NCBI RefSeq assembly: GCF_000714715.1
Contig: NZ_JMFO01000025.1
Span: 1 to 45,154 of the forward strand
DNA length: 45,154 bases
Source of the DNA: Candidatus Magnetobacterium casense
GTDB taxonomy: Bacteria > Nitrospirota > Thermodesulfovibrionia > Thermodesulfovibrionales > Magnetobacteriaceae
Direction: 5' to 3'
Part shown: in pieces, positions 7,426 to 15,583 of the stretch
Layout of the letters: each line of letters begins with the position of its first letter
Numbering within the stretch: position 1 is the stretch's first letter
Position numbers and translations under genes: made by a program
Notes under the pieces: generated by a model
Database searches by the model: none
The model's input: only the letters and a program-made list of their open reading frames with translations
Told to the model about the DNA's origin: nothing

Positions 7426-8489
7426 TTAAACTATTTCCAAATCTCTTGGAAGTGTTGTTATCCTCTGCGCCCTTGCGTCTGAGACAACAACCATGTCCTC
7501 AATCCTGACGCCGCCAAGGTCGGGGATGTATATGGCAGGCTCCACGGTAAAGACCATGCCATCGGTTATGACCGTTTTTGGGGACTTTAACGATATGCGG
7601 GGTCTTTCGTGTACCTCAAGCCCTACGCCATGTCCGGTGCCGTGTCCGAAGTATTGACCAAACCCTGCATCCTTTATGACCTTCCTGGCGATGGCGTCCG
7701 TCTCTGTACCGGTTAATCCGGCCCTTGCTCCCTCAATGGCACTGGTGTTGGCCCTGAGCACGACGTCGTATATCTCCTTCTTTTTCTCAACGTCAGTGCC
7801 TTTAACAAGAAACGTCCTGGTCATGTCCGAAAAGTATCCGCCGCTTTCCCCTCCCCAGTCGATGACAACAAGGTCGCCCTTTTCGAGCTTTTTCTCTGTG
7901 GGCTTGATATGGGGCAGGGCCGAGTTCCGCCCCGAGGCCACTATCGGATAAAAGGGGAGTTTGTCCACGCCGCCTTTCCTTAGGGCATCCTCAAGACGCA
8001 GCGATATTGCTCTCTCCGTAACACCGGCCTTTATGTAGCCCTTTATGGCGGCCAGAGCGTCTTCGGCCCTTTGTATGGCCTGTTTGATCAGTTCTATCTC
8101 GGAGGCATCCTTGATGGCACGTAGTCCCTCTACCGTCTCTGGCAGTGTGGTGAGTTCAATGTGTTTTGACAGTGCCTTGTACTGTCTGTATGTGATGGTG
8201 TCCTGCACGGACAACGCCCTGATGCCAAGGCTATTAGCGTACTTGCCCAGGACAACAGCGATGTCCTTGCTGATTATTTCGCATCTGCACACGGAGACCT
8301 CCCGGGCAGACTGCTCCTTGTATCGGAAGTCCGTAAACAGTACATCCTCCCTGCCCGATACCAACAGATAAGCGTGAGACCCCGTAAAGCCCGTCAGGTA
8401 TCTTATGTTGGTGATATCGGTGATAAAAAGGGCCTTCTTTTTTTCTTCCTTAACTCGCCCTTGAGTCTTAATATTCTCTCTGCTAACAT
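7426..8489 (-). pseudogene. pepQ: Xaa-Pro dipeptidase, frameshifted in an A7 tract
   Basis: A creatinase-fold (M24) aminopeptidase P or prolidase. The metal-site regions are present: VVIDWGGESGGYFSDMTRTF, FGHGTGHGVGLEVHERP, VFTVEPAIYIP, and GVRIEDMVVV. The main frame is open back past 8364 and encodes LFITDITNIRYLTGFTGSHA, the normal family N-terminus, but it has no ATG. A second frame, starting ATG at 8489, encodes MLAERILRLKGELRKKK and runs into the same A7 tract (T7 on the plus strand, 8438-8444). Adding one A would fuse them into 354 aa, the normal length. So this is a one-base loss, a sequencing error, or slippage-dependent expression. It is the first gene of the efp-acc-thiE run. Confidence 0.85.
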
Positions 8490-8862
8490 ACAGTGCAAAA
8501 CAATTGAAGTTTACGACAATACTGTCGGCGATGTCAATAGAAATGTTTCAGTACGGTATGGTATAGCGTGTAAAGTGTAAGCAAGGTAATACACAATGCC
8601 TACCCTAAATAATACCAACCGACCACAAAGGAGTGTGAAGACGGCAAATTAGTCAAAGATACCCGTGAATACGCTACATTTCGCCATAATTTAAAGAAGT
8701 TAGCCTCATGGCTGAAGAAATAAGAAGTAGAGATGGCAGTAATGGAGAGTACTGGGATATATTGGAGGACAGTGCAAAAAAACTGTCATAGACGGTGAGG
8801 GGTAGCTTTGTGTCTTAACTCAATAGAATTTTCATGGTAAATCTGCTATAATACACTCGAAC
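8490..8862. other. Divergent intergenic region with minor ORFs
   Basis: This lies between divergent pepQ and the HD-GYP gene. On the plus strand, two short overlapping frames look coding-like: one ends in EYATFRHNLKKLASWLKK with a stop at about 8722, and a 27-aa frame at 8708-8791 starts MAEEIRSRDGSNGEYWDILE. They overlap and neither has a good ribosome site, so they may be remnants of a small gene. No structured RNA was recognised. Confidence 0.4.
8844..8852 (+). promoter_or_regulatory. Extended -10 promoter for the HD-GYP gene
   Basis: TGCTATAAT is a consensus extended -10 element (TGN plus TATAAT). Transcription would start about 4 nt before the ATG at 8863, and no Shine-Dalgarno is present, so the mRNA is probably leaderless or nearly so. 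Confidence 0.6.
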
Positions 8863-10353
8863 ATGGAAACACTGACAAAGCCGGAAAGCCGGGCAAAAAA
8901 TTACGCAATGACTATGAGGGTTTTCGGTCACTATAGTCTGTCTATAATAATCATAAGCATTTACAGTGCCAGTGTGTGTCCTTTTCTTGCGGAATTCTTT
9001 ATCGGACAGCGATTATTACTGTTTGCGGTGGCGTTTGGGATAGCGCTTGTCCTGCGTCAGGGTTTGATAGGGCTTGGAGTCTTGGATGAGAACTATCTCC
9101 TTAGGATAAAGCGTCAGGCGGGCCTTGACTACGGACTGTTTATGTTGTCTGGGATAGGCGTTGCGCTGTACAACTTCCATGTCTATGGCTTCCCGGCAGG
9201 CAGTGGCTTGAAGGTTATCGTGGGCAGCATGACGCTTGGCTTTTATACCGCCATTGACCTTGCACTTGAAACAGAGAGAACTATAAACTCGGAGATCAGA
9301 AAAACCGGAAAACACATAACCGTCTCAGAAAACTTTGTAAAACTGACCACAAAGATAATCATGGTTGCCACCTTCAGCATGTTTCTTATGATGATGGTAG
9401 TGTTTTTGATTATATCGAGGGATATTAGCCTGTTTACACACAATGGAGAGGTCATTGCCGGGTTTTCTACCGGAAAGGTACTGATTGAGATCGTCTTTGT
9501 GATCCTGGTGGTCATAGCCGAAAACATTAACCTGATAATCTCGCATTCCAAGAACCTGAGCCTGTTCTTTGAGAGCGAAAAGAGGGTATTGTTAGCCGTT
9601 GCCAATGGTGATATGAGCCAAAAGGTGACAGTCAGCACAAACGACGAGTTCGGAATCATCGCCACATACTCCAACAAAATGATAGACAAGCTCAGGGAAC
9701 GCACGGAGGAGTTACAAAAGACCCGGGACGTGACAATTTTATCTTTGGCCGGCCTTGCCGAAACCAGAGACAACGACACTGGTACACATATCCTGCGCAC
9801 ACAGCGATATGTCAGGGCCCTTGCCATGTCGCTGAGACATAACCACCGATTTGCCGCTTACCTGGTTGATGAAACCATCGACATATTGTATAAATCCGCC
9901 CCTCTGCACGACATAGGGAAGGTTGGTATCCGTGATGCCATCCTCCTGAAACCCGGGAAACTCACGGACGAAGAATTTCAGGAGATGAAGATGCACGCCG
10001 TCTATGGCAGGGATGCCCTGTTAAAGGCAGCAAAGACGCTTGGCTCCAACTCGTTTTTGGACATCGCAATGGAGATCGCATATTGTCATCATGAAAAGTG
10101 GGATGGCACCGGCTACCCTGAAGGGCTTACCGGCGACAGCATCCCGTTGCCAGGACGACTGATGGCACTTGCCGATGTCTATGACGCACTAATCACAAAG
10201 CGGGTGTACAAGGACGCCTTTTCCCATGAGGTGGCCAGGGATATTATCCTCAAAGGGCGCGGCAGTCACTTTGACCCCGACGTTGTTGATGCCTTCATGA
10301 GCGTGGAACATGAGTTTGTTGCCATTGCAAGTGAATTCAAAGACGAACACTGA
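8863..10353 (+). CDS. Membrane HD-GYP phosphodiesterase
   Basis: A 496-aa protein with about six hydrophobic segments in residues 25-226, then a HAMP-like linker (LAVANGDMSQKVTVSTNDEFGIIATYSNKM), a short coiled coil, and an HD-GYP domain from about residue 288. HD-GYP proteins hydrolyse cyclic di-GMP. Motif residues: His349-Asp350 in SAPLHDIGKVGIRD, the HHEKWDGTGYP block at 409-419, and LADVYDAL. All usual metal ligands seem present, so it should be active. The membrane part has no recognised sensor domain. It stands alone, divergent from the pepQ run. A second HD-GYP protein, attached to a receiver, is at 44393. Confidence 0.93.
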   Translation: METLTKPESRAKNYAMTMRVFGHYSLSIIIISIYSASVCPFLAEFFIGQRLLLFAVAFGIALVLRQGLIGLGVLDENYLLRIKRQAGLDYGLFMLSGIGVALYNFHVYGFPAGSGLKVIVGSMTLGFYTAIDLALETERTINSEIRKTGKHITVSENFVKLTTKIIMVATFSMFLMMMVVFLIISRDISLFTHNGEVIAGFSTGKVLIEIVFVILVVIAENINLIISHSKNLSLFFESEKRVLLAVANGDMSQKVTVSTNDEFGIIATYSNKMIDKLRERTEELQKTRDVTILSLAGLAETRDNDTGTHILRTQRYVRALAMSLRHNHRFAAYLVDETIDILYKSAPLHDIGKVGIRDAILLKPGKLTDEEFQEMKMHAVYGRDALLKAAKTLGSNSFLDIAMEIAYCHHEKWDGTGYPEGLTGDSIPLPGRLMALADVYDALITKRVYKDAFSHEVARDIILKGRGSHFDPDVVDAFMSVEHEFVAIASEFKDEH

Positions 10354-10501
10354 GCAGTTTTGTATAATGCTTCTTGTGTATAATTTTATCCGTGCACTCA
10401 GTTGAGTCGCCCCGTTCTTTTTTTATTCTGCCATGTGGTGCCTGAACATTTATGTTGTCAAATCGGTATCGGACATGCTATTGTAAAGAATACGGAGTAC
10501 G

Positions 10502-10603
10502 ATGCAAAGATCGTTGAAAGAAATACCCTGGGTGCCAGAGGGTCTGGCCAAAGAGTCTGCCATAGAGCTTGCCAGAGAGCTTAAAAGGGTGCGGCGACGG
10601 TAA
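10502..10603 (+). CDS. 33-aa small ORF coupled to phoH
   Basis: ATG at 10502 is preceded by GGAG with a 4-nt spacer, the best ribosome site in this stretch. It encodes a basic, helix-prone peptide (QRSLKEIPWVPEGLAKESA/IELARELKRVRRR). Its TAA ends 2 nt before the TTG start of phoH, which itself has a poor ribosome site, so ribosomes finishing this ORF could restart on phoH. It could be a real microprotein or a coupling leader. I know no family. Confidence 0.5.
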   Translation: MQRSLKEIPWVPEGLAKESAIELARELKRVRRR

Positions 10604-10605
10604 CT

Positions 10606-11556
10606 TTGGAGATACCCCTGGAGACCGACAGGGACCTGGACTTCCTCAAGAGGGACCTCAACAGCTCCCTGAAACTCATCGAGGATGCCCTTGGCGTCAT
10701 CGTAAGCACCAGGGGCAACAAGGTCTTCATCCAGGGCGATGACGACAAGGTCGGGATTACCCAAAAGCTAATCCTCGACATATACAACCTCAAAAGAGAG
10801 GGCTGCATGCTCAGGACGGAAGACATTGTCTGCACACTGAACAACCTCAAACGGACCGGCCACATAAACCTCAGGGACGTCTTTGCCCACTACATCCCCG
10901 TGGCATCGAAGGTGCGATATGTCATCCCCAAAACGGAGACACAGATGGCATACATAGACGCCATCAGAGGGCATGACATCGTGGTAGGCATCGGCCCTGC
11001 CGGCACCGGTAAGACGTACATAGCAATGGCAATGGCCATACATGCATACATGAAAAAACAGGTCAGCCGTATCATCCTTGCGCGTCCTGCGGTTGAGGCC
11101 GGCGAGCGGCTTGGCTTCCTGCCGGGGGACATCCAGGAAAAGGTTCACCCATATCTCAGACCCCTGTACGATGCCCTCTATGATATGATGGACAGCGACA
11201 AGGCCGCCGTGCTGATAGAAAAGGGACTCATTGAGATTGCACCCCTGGCATACATGCGAGGCAGAACCCTCAAAGACGCCTTCGTCATACTCGACGAGGC
11301 CCAAAATACAACCACCGAGCAAATGAAAATGTATCTGACCAGGCTCGGCGTTAACTCCAGGACCGTCATCACCGGTGATGTTACACAGATAGACCTCCCC
11401 GCAGACAGGGCCTCCGGCCTGGTGGAGATCGGTCATGTCCTGAGGGGCATCGAGGGCATACGATTTGTCTACTTCAACGACAAGGACGTGGTCAGACATA
11501 AACTTGTACAGGAGATAATTAAGGCTTATGAAAGGCACGAAAAACGAGAAGACTAA
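10606..11556 (+). CDS. phoH: PhoH-like ATPase
   Basis: A P-loop NTPase of the PhoH/YbeZ family, linked to RNA and ribosome metabolism with YbeY. N-terminal KH-like region (RDLNSSLKLIEDALGVIVSTRGNKVFIQGD), then PKTETQMAYIDAI, Walker A G130PAGTGKT137, ILARPAVEAGERLGFLPGD, Walker B FVILDEAQN, TGDVTQIDLP, and the end RFVYFNDKDVVRH. The start is unclear: the frame is open from a stop at 10582 and contains GCG GCG ACG GTA ACT before TTG 10606. The family start (TVTLEIP) would lie just upstream of that TTG, so a non-canonical start is possible. It overlaps the next gene by 29 nt. Confidence 0.92.
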   Translation: MEIPLETDRDLDFLKRDLNSSLKLIEDALGVIVSTRGNKVFIQGDDDKVGITQKLILDIYNLKREGCMLRTEDIVCTLNNLKRTGHINLRDVFAHYIPVASKVRYVIPKTETQMAYIDAIRGHDIVVGIGPAGTGKTYIAMAMAIHAYMKKQVSRIILARPAVEAGERLGFLPGDIQEKVHPYLRPLYDALYDMMDSDKAAVLIEKGLIEIAPLAYMRGRTLKDAFVILDEAQNTTTEQMKMYLTRLGVNSRTVITGDVTQIDLPADRASGLVEIGHVLRGIEGIRFVYFNDKDVVRHKLVQEIIKAYERHEKRED

Positions 11557-13087
11557 AAAGAAGAAAAAAATAGAGATAGACCTCAGACATCTCTATCTAA
11601 TCTTCATTCCCTCAATTATTGTGGCGATAACAATAGTGCGGGGTTTTGATGCAGTCGATTTCCTGGCTGTACTGTTTGTATGCCTAATATTGATGTCAAT
11701 TGTGCTGATGGACATATTTCGTTACAGACCGGCATACACGAAGAAAAACAAGATGCTGATCCTGCTGATGCTGTTGCTGATTGGCACCATTGTCTTTGGC
11801 AGGGGGGTGGAGTATCTGTTTCTGAATTTCTCCAAGGGGATGGGGTTTATCAGTCACAAGGCCATCATCTACGGGATACCGTTAGAGGTGGGGCCAATGC
11901 TCATATGCCTGTTGTTTGACTCACACACGGCCATAATATTCTCATTTATCATAAGCATGATAAGCGGCATATGGCAGGGGGATGCCTTTTATGGCTTTTA
12001 CGTTTTTACGGGCTGCATTGTTGCCGTTTTCAGTGTGCTCCGGTGCAAGAAGCGCACCGACCTCATCAAGGGTGGCATGTACATCAGCGGTGTGAATATC
12101 ATATCGGCCATCGTGGTCTCCTTGCACGAGCGATATCTGACGCAACACATCCTGCAACCCATTATCTTTGCCGCGACATCGGGGATAAGCGTGGCGGCAT
12201 TTGTGTCGATCATCCTGCCCGTGCTCGAGTACACGTTTAAGGTAAACACCGACATAACGCTCCTGGAACTGCTGGACCTCAACCAGCCGTTGATGAAGTC
12301 TCTGATGATAAACGCCCCCGGCACCTATCACCACAGCGTGATCGTGGGCAACCTCGTGGAGACGGCGGCTGAGGACGTGGGTGTCAATCCGCTCCTTGCC
12401 AGGGTCACCGCCTACTACCACGACATTGGCAAGATCAAGATGGCCGACTACTTTATCGAAAATCAATCAAACGCCGTAAACAAACACGAAAAACTCACCC
12501 CGCACATGAGCAGTCTCATCCTGATCTCACACGTCAAGGAGGGCCTGGAGCTGGCCGATGAGTACAACCTCCCCGAACCCGTAAAGGACATCATCACGCA
12601 ACACCACGGCAGAAGCATAATGATGTTCTTCTACCAGAAGGCAAAAGAGGAACAGTCCGAGCCGCCCAAAGAGGAAGACTACAGGTATCCGGGGCCAAAG
12701 CCGCAGAGCAAGGTGGCGGCACTGGTCATGATAGCCGACGCCATTGAGGCGGCCTCACGCGTGCTGAAGGACCCAACGCCATCCAGGGTTGTCGGACTCG
12801 TAGACAAGATCGTCAATAACATCCTGATAGACGGTCAACTCAGCGAGTGCGACCTCACACTGAGGGACATCAACATAATCAAGGAGCGTTACTCCTACAT
12901 ACTAAACGGCATATTCCACAAGCGGATCGAATACCCGGGATTCAACTTCAACAAACCCCACCCATCAGGCGGTGACGGAGACAAGAGCAACGGCAAGGAA
13001 TCTGCCCCGAAAGACAGGGACAGACACACTGCGGTTAAAGCGCACAGTGAGCCAGGACATGAGATTTTCGACGTCAGAAAAGGCTGA
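11528..13087 (+). CDS. 7TM-HD phosphohydrolase, PgpH/YqfF type, short form
   Basis: Residues 20-240 hold a basic N-terminus and about seven membrane spans, followed by a cytoplasmic HD domain: NAPGTYHHSVIVGNLVE, His298-Asp299 in YYHDIGKI, ITQHHGRSIMMFFY, MIADAIEAASRVLKDPTP. PgpH proteins hydrolyse cyclic di-AMP. Bacillus and Listeria members carry a large extracellular domain before the membrane part; at 519 aa this copy lacks it. The C-terminus has a Gly/Asp/Lys-rich tail. In many genomes the order is phoH, this gene, ybeY; here ybeY is missing and an RNA ligase follows. Whether this organism makes c-di-AMP cannot be seen. Confidence 0.9.
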   Translation: MKGTKNEKTKKKKKIEIDLRHLYLIFIPSIIVAITIVRGFDAVDFLAVLFVCLILMSIVLMDIFRYRPAYTKKNKMLILLMLLLIGTIVFGRGVEYLFLNFSKGMGFISHKAIIYGIPLEVGPMLICLLFDSHTAIIFSFIISMISGIWQGDAFYGFYVFTGCIVAVFSVLRCKKRTDLIKGGMYISGVNIISAIVVSLHERYLTQHILQPIIFAATSGISVAAFVSIILPVLEYTFKVNTDITLLELLDLNQPLMKSLMINAPGTYHHSVIVGNLVETAAEDVGVNPLLARVTAYYHDIGKIKMADYFIENQSNAVNKHEKLTPHMSSLILISHVKEGLELADEYNLPEPVKDIITQHHGRSIMMFFYQKAKEEQSEPPKEEDYRYPGPKPQSKVAALVMIADAIEAASRVLKDPTPSRVVGLVDKIVNNILIDGQLSECDLTLRDINIIKERYSYILNGIFHKRIEYPGFNFNKPHPSGGDGDKSNGKESAPKDRDRHTAVKAHSEPGHEIFDVRKG

Positions 13088-13161
13088 CACTCAGCCTTGA
13101 GAGCTGTCTTAACGCCCGATGATGCTTGAGTGTCGCCATAAATTCAGCAAGGAGGATAAGC

Positions 13162-14148
13162 ATGAGCAGTTTTAAATGTGAAGTTGTACAAATCAGGGCC
13201 ATATTGCCTCACCCCAATGCCGATAACCTGGAACTGGCTATGGTTAAAGACTGGACTGTCGCAGTCAAAAAGGCCACATATAAAGAAGGAGACAAGGTTA
13301 TCCATGTCCCTATAGATGCCGTGTTACCACTTGAATTATCGGATAAAATAGGAATCACGGCATATCTGTCCAGGCAGAGGGTAAGAACTGCCAAAATACG
13401 CGGCTTGTACTCTCAGGGGCTTATTATAGACATAGGCATAGTGGGGGCGGATACGGAGATTGGTACTGACGTCTCTGCCGTCTTGGGCATAACTAAATAT
13501 GAGCCACCAATACCTGCCGACCTGATTGGAGAGGTAAGGGCCTATGACTCACGCTTTAAGGAATACACACAGATAGAGCACATTGAAAACTATGCCGGCA
13601 TTCTGGCAGGTCTGGATGACGACGTCGTAGTGACTGAGAAGGTTCATGGCGTTAATGCCCGTTTTGGGCGTTTTGATTCGGATTTCTTTGTAGGCTCGCA
13701 TACGCTTTCGTTGAAAGAGAGCGACAGCAATCTGTACTGGCGGGCGTTTAATCAGTACAAGATGAGGGAGATTGTCCAGGAGGATATGATAGTGTATGGT
13801 GAGATTTATGGCTCGGGGGTTCAGAAGCTTAACTATGGACTATCCCGGGATGTGATAGGTTTTGTCGTATTTGACATTTGCAGGGATTCCAGGTACTTAA
13901 ACTGGAACGACATTGTAGCGTTTTGTAAGTCAACGGGGCTTGCCGTTGTCCCTGAACTATACAGGGGGCGGTGGACTACTGACGTGCTGAAGCTCACTGG
14001 AGGGAAAACAGCTATGGCCGGAGACAATATCCGTGAAGGGATTGTTATCAGACCCGAGACTGAGAGATATGATTTATCCGCCGGCCGGGTCATCTTTAAG
14101 TCGGTAAACAAGGCGTTTCTGATAAAAGATTACGGTGATCTTCGTTGA
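13162..14148 (+). CDS. RNA ligase of the Rnl5 (Deinococcus) type
   Basis: Residues about 1-115 resemble the N-terminal OB-like domain of Deinococcus RNA ligase (FKCEVVQIRAILPHPNADNLE, a KATYKEGDKVIHVPIDAVLP block). The nucleotidyltransferase core follows: motif I Lys160 in VTEKVHGVNARFG, motif III-like VYGEIYGSGVQKLNYG, FVVFDICRD, motif IV REGIVIRPETE, and motif V VIFKSVNKAFL. Such enzymes seal nicks whose 3'-OH end is RNA, through an AMP-lysine intermediate, and are linked to RNA repair. The start at 13162 has GGAGG 6 nt upstream; the longer frame to 13126 lacks one. It follows the 7TM-HD gene by 74 nt in the same orientation. Confidence 0.88.
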   Translation: MSSFKCEVVQIRAILPHPNADNLELAMVKDWTVAVKKATYKEGDKVIHVPIDAVLPLELSDKIGITAYLSRQRVRTAKIRGLYSQGLIIDIGIVGADTEIGTDVSAVLGITKYEPPIPADLIGEVRAYDSRFKEYTQIEHIENYAGILAGLDDDVVVTEKVHGVNARFGRFDSDFFVGSHTLSLKESDSNLYWRAFNQYKMREIVQEDMIVYGEIYGSGVQKLNYGLSRDVIGFVVFDICRDSRYLNWNDIVAFCKSTGLAVVPELYRGRWTTDVLKLTGGKTAMAGDNIREGIVIRPETERYDLSAGRVIFKSVNKAFLIKDYGDLR

Positions 14149-14166
14149 TGATTAATGTTACGGGAC

Positions 14167-14286
14167 GTCAAGGGGACTTCTTCGTGCCCGGGGTGGCTCA
14201 CCCCTCCCCTTGCAGGGGGTTCTAAAGGGGGGCGGAGCCGCCCCTTTCTTTCTTGTATCACACGCAATCGAAACGTGCTATAACTG
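14167..14286 (+). repeat. GC-rich dispersed repeat, copy with tail block
   Basis: Starts GTCAAGGGGACTTCTTCG, includes CCCCTCCCCTTGCAGGGGG, and ends in a GGGGCGGAGCCGCCCC hairpin with TTTCTTTCTTG. A second conserved block (ATACAA, CAATCGAAACG, GCTATA) follows to about 14286. It lies just after the RNA ligase stop, where the hairpin plus T-rich run could end transcription. Confidence 0.8.
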
Positions 14287-14392
14287 GTTGTTTAAAAATT
14301 TTCTTGACATCGCCCTGCTAATTATTTAATCATAAAGCTATGAGGCAAACTTTAACGCACACTAAATTCAAGCCAAAATAAGGAGGTTGGAC

Positions 14393-14635
14393 ATGGCGAA
14401 AACTATCAGAGCCAGATTTATGGGAGGTCAGGTTGAATTTTTGGAAAAATTGGAAATCCCGGAGGGAACAGAACTAACAATTACTTTTGAAGAAAAACTT
14501 AAAAAAGAAGGAGAATCCAAACCAGGAAAATGGGTACGGGTGGCTGAGGAAATCAGTTTACAAGGTAATTTAACGGGAAAATCTGAAGAAATTAACAAGT
14601 TCGCCAGAGAGTTTAGGGATACTTTTTCTTTTTAA
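14393..14635 (+). CDS. DUF104-type antitoxin
   Basis: An 80-aa protein with the AbrB-like opening KTIRARFMGGQVEFLEKLEIPEGTELTITFEE, typical of DUF104 antitoxins paired with PIN-domain toxins. The C-terminal half (KWVRVAEEISLQGNLTGKSEEINKFAREFRDTF) is the likely toxin-binding helix. Start at 14393 has GGAGG 6 nt upstream. The toxin gene follows 3 nt after its stop but is broken by an inserted element. Confidence 0.85.
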   Translation: MAKTIRARFMGGQVEFLEKLEIPEGTELTITFEEKLKKEGESKPGKWVRVAEEISLQGNLTGKSEEINKFAREFRDTFSF

Positions 14636-14638
14636 TTT

Positions 14639-14798
14639 ATGAAAACATACCTGCTTGATACTAATATTATTTCTTATCTGGACGATCCCCGCTCTCGTTT
14701 TCATAAACCGGTTGTTAATAGGCTTTCAAGTCTTTGCAGCGATGATACCGTTTATATATCCATTTTGTCATTCTATGAACTTCAATATAGCATTTTTC
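14639..14798 (+). pseudogene. vapC: PIN-domain toxin (vapC) cut by an inserted element
   Basis: The first ~53 codons are a clean PIN domain: MKTYLLDTNIISYLDDP with the first metal-binding Asp, then VNRLSSLCSDDTVYISILSFYELQYSI with the conserved Glu. At about 14798 the coding sense stops and the reading frame runs into the MITE-like element, giving an unrelated tail (ILLKKQGKLYF onward) and a stop at 14872. The remaining acidic residues of the active site are lost. PIN toxins are Mg-dependent RNases, and half a domain cannot be active. After the element only a short open stretch (ENEPKLSKLRL, then a stop) follows, so the 3' half is probably deleted or decayed. Confidence 0.85.
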
Positions 14799-14966
14799 GT
14801 ATCCTCTTAAAAAAGCAGGGTAAACTTTATTTCCCGATTAAAAGGCATGGATTCCTGCTTGCGCAGGAATGACAGTTATAGCTGTTTTTCAAGTGTGTCA
14901 TTCCTGGCTTGACCAGGAATCCATGGTGCGTAAAAGTATAGTTACCGTGGAATATAAAGAGGATAC
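14799..14966. mobile_element. MITE-like element with terminal inverted repeats and two hairpins
   Basis: GTATCCTCTT at 14799-14808 is the exact inverse of AAGAGGATAC at 14957-14966. Between them are two hairpins: GATTCCTG-CTTGCG-CAGGAAT and ATTCCTGG-CTTGA-CCAGGAAT. At 168 bp with no coding capacity it fits a non-autonomous transposable element or compound REP. Target-site duplication is not obvious. Stubs with the same end occur at 3627 and 30506. Confidence 0.75.
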
Positions 14967-15025
14967 AGAGAATGAACCAAAACTGTCAAAACTCCGTCTG
15001 ATTGTGTTAAAATGAATCATGTGGT

Positions 15026-15583
15026 ATGGCACGACGTAGAATAACCCTGTATGCGGATGTAACGCTGCTCTACATACTGCTGTGGAGCTACTTGGGGTAT
15101 GCAATGGCTGCGGGCAATTTCCATGCGATTACCCCAGGTAAGGCCTACCGCTCCGCACAACTTGACCAGGCGCAACTGCAATACTACACCGACAAGTACA
15201 AGATCGCAAGCATCCTGAACCTGCGCGGCAAAAACCCCGGGGTTCAGTGGTACGTGGACGAACTCAACTTCAGCGACAAGCACAACATCGCCCACTATGA
15301 CGTTGCGTTGTCCTCATCAAAGGAGCCTGCTGCCACGGATGTTGCCACCCTGATGCGTGTCTTTGACCAGGCGCCACGTCCCATACTTATACACTGCTGG
15401 GCCGGGGCCGACAGGTCGGGGCTTGTGTCGGCCATGTGGAAGGTCGCCGTGGAAAACGCACCAAAAACGCAGGCAAAACGACAGTTGTCAATCCTCTATG
15501 GGCACTTGCCATTTGGAGATGCGATTGCTATGGACAGATTCTTTGACATATGGAGTTCGGCCCAAGGTGAGATTATTTATTAA
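15026..15583 (+). CDS. Exported or membrane-anchored tyrosine phosphatase
   Basis: A 185-aa protein with a basic N-terminus and one hydrophobic segment (about residues 10-28, VTLLYILLWSYLGYAMAAG), either an anchor or a signal peptide. A cysteine phosphatase domain follows: FHAITPGKAYRSAQL, IASILNLRGKN (the substrate-side strand seen in DSP/PTP-like proteins), and the P-loop H123-CWAGADRSG with Cys124 and Arg130 (CX5R). The general acid is probably in the DELNFSDK region. The 3' end overlaps mltG by 17 nt, which suggests an envelope role. The substrate is unknown. Confidence 0.85.
   Translation: MARRRITLYADVTLLYILLWSYLGYAMAAGNFHAITPGKAYRSAQLDQAQLQYYTDKYKIASILNLRGKNPGVQWYVDELNFSDKHNIAHYDVALSSSKEPAATDVATLMRVFDQAPRPILIHCWAGADRSGLVSAMWKVAVENAPKTQAKRQLSILYGHLPFGDAIAMDRFFDIWSSAQGEIIY

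Noticed and set aside
8629..8791. Two short plus-strand frames treated as a toxin-antitoxin pair
   Set aside because: They overlap, have no ribosome sites and match no family I know, so they are noted only as possible remnants.
10768..11538. 256-aa minus-strand frame opposite phoH
   Set aside because: It is antisense to a gene with clear Walker motifs and has His/Val-rich shadow composition.
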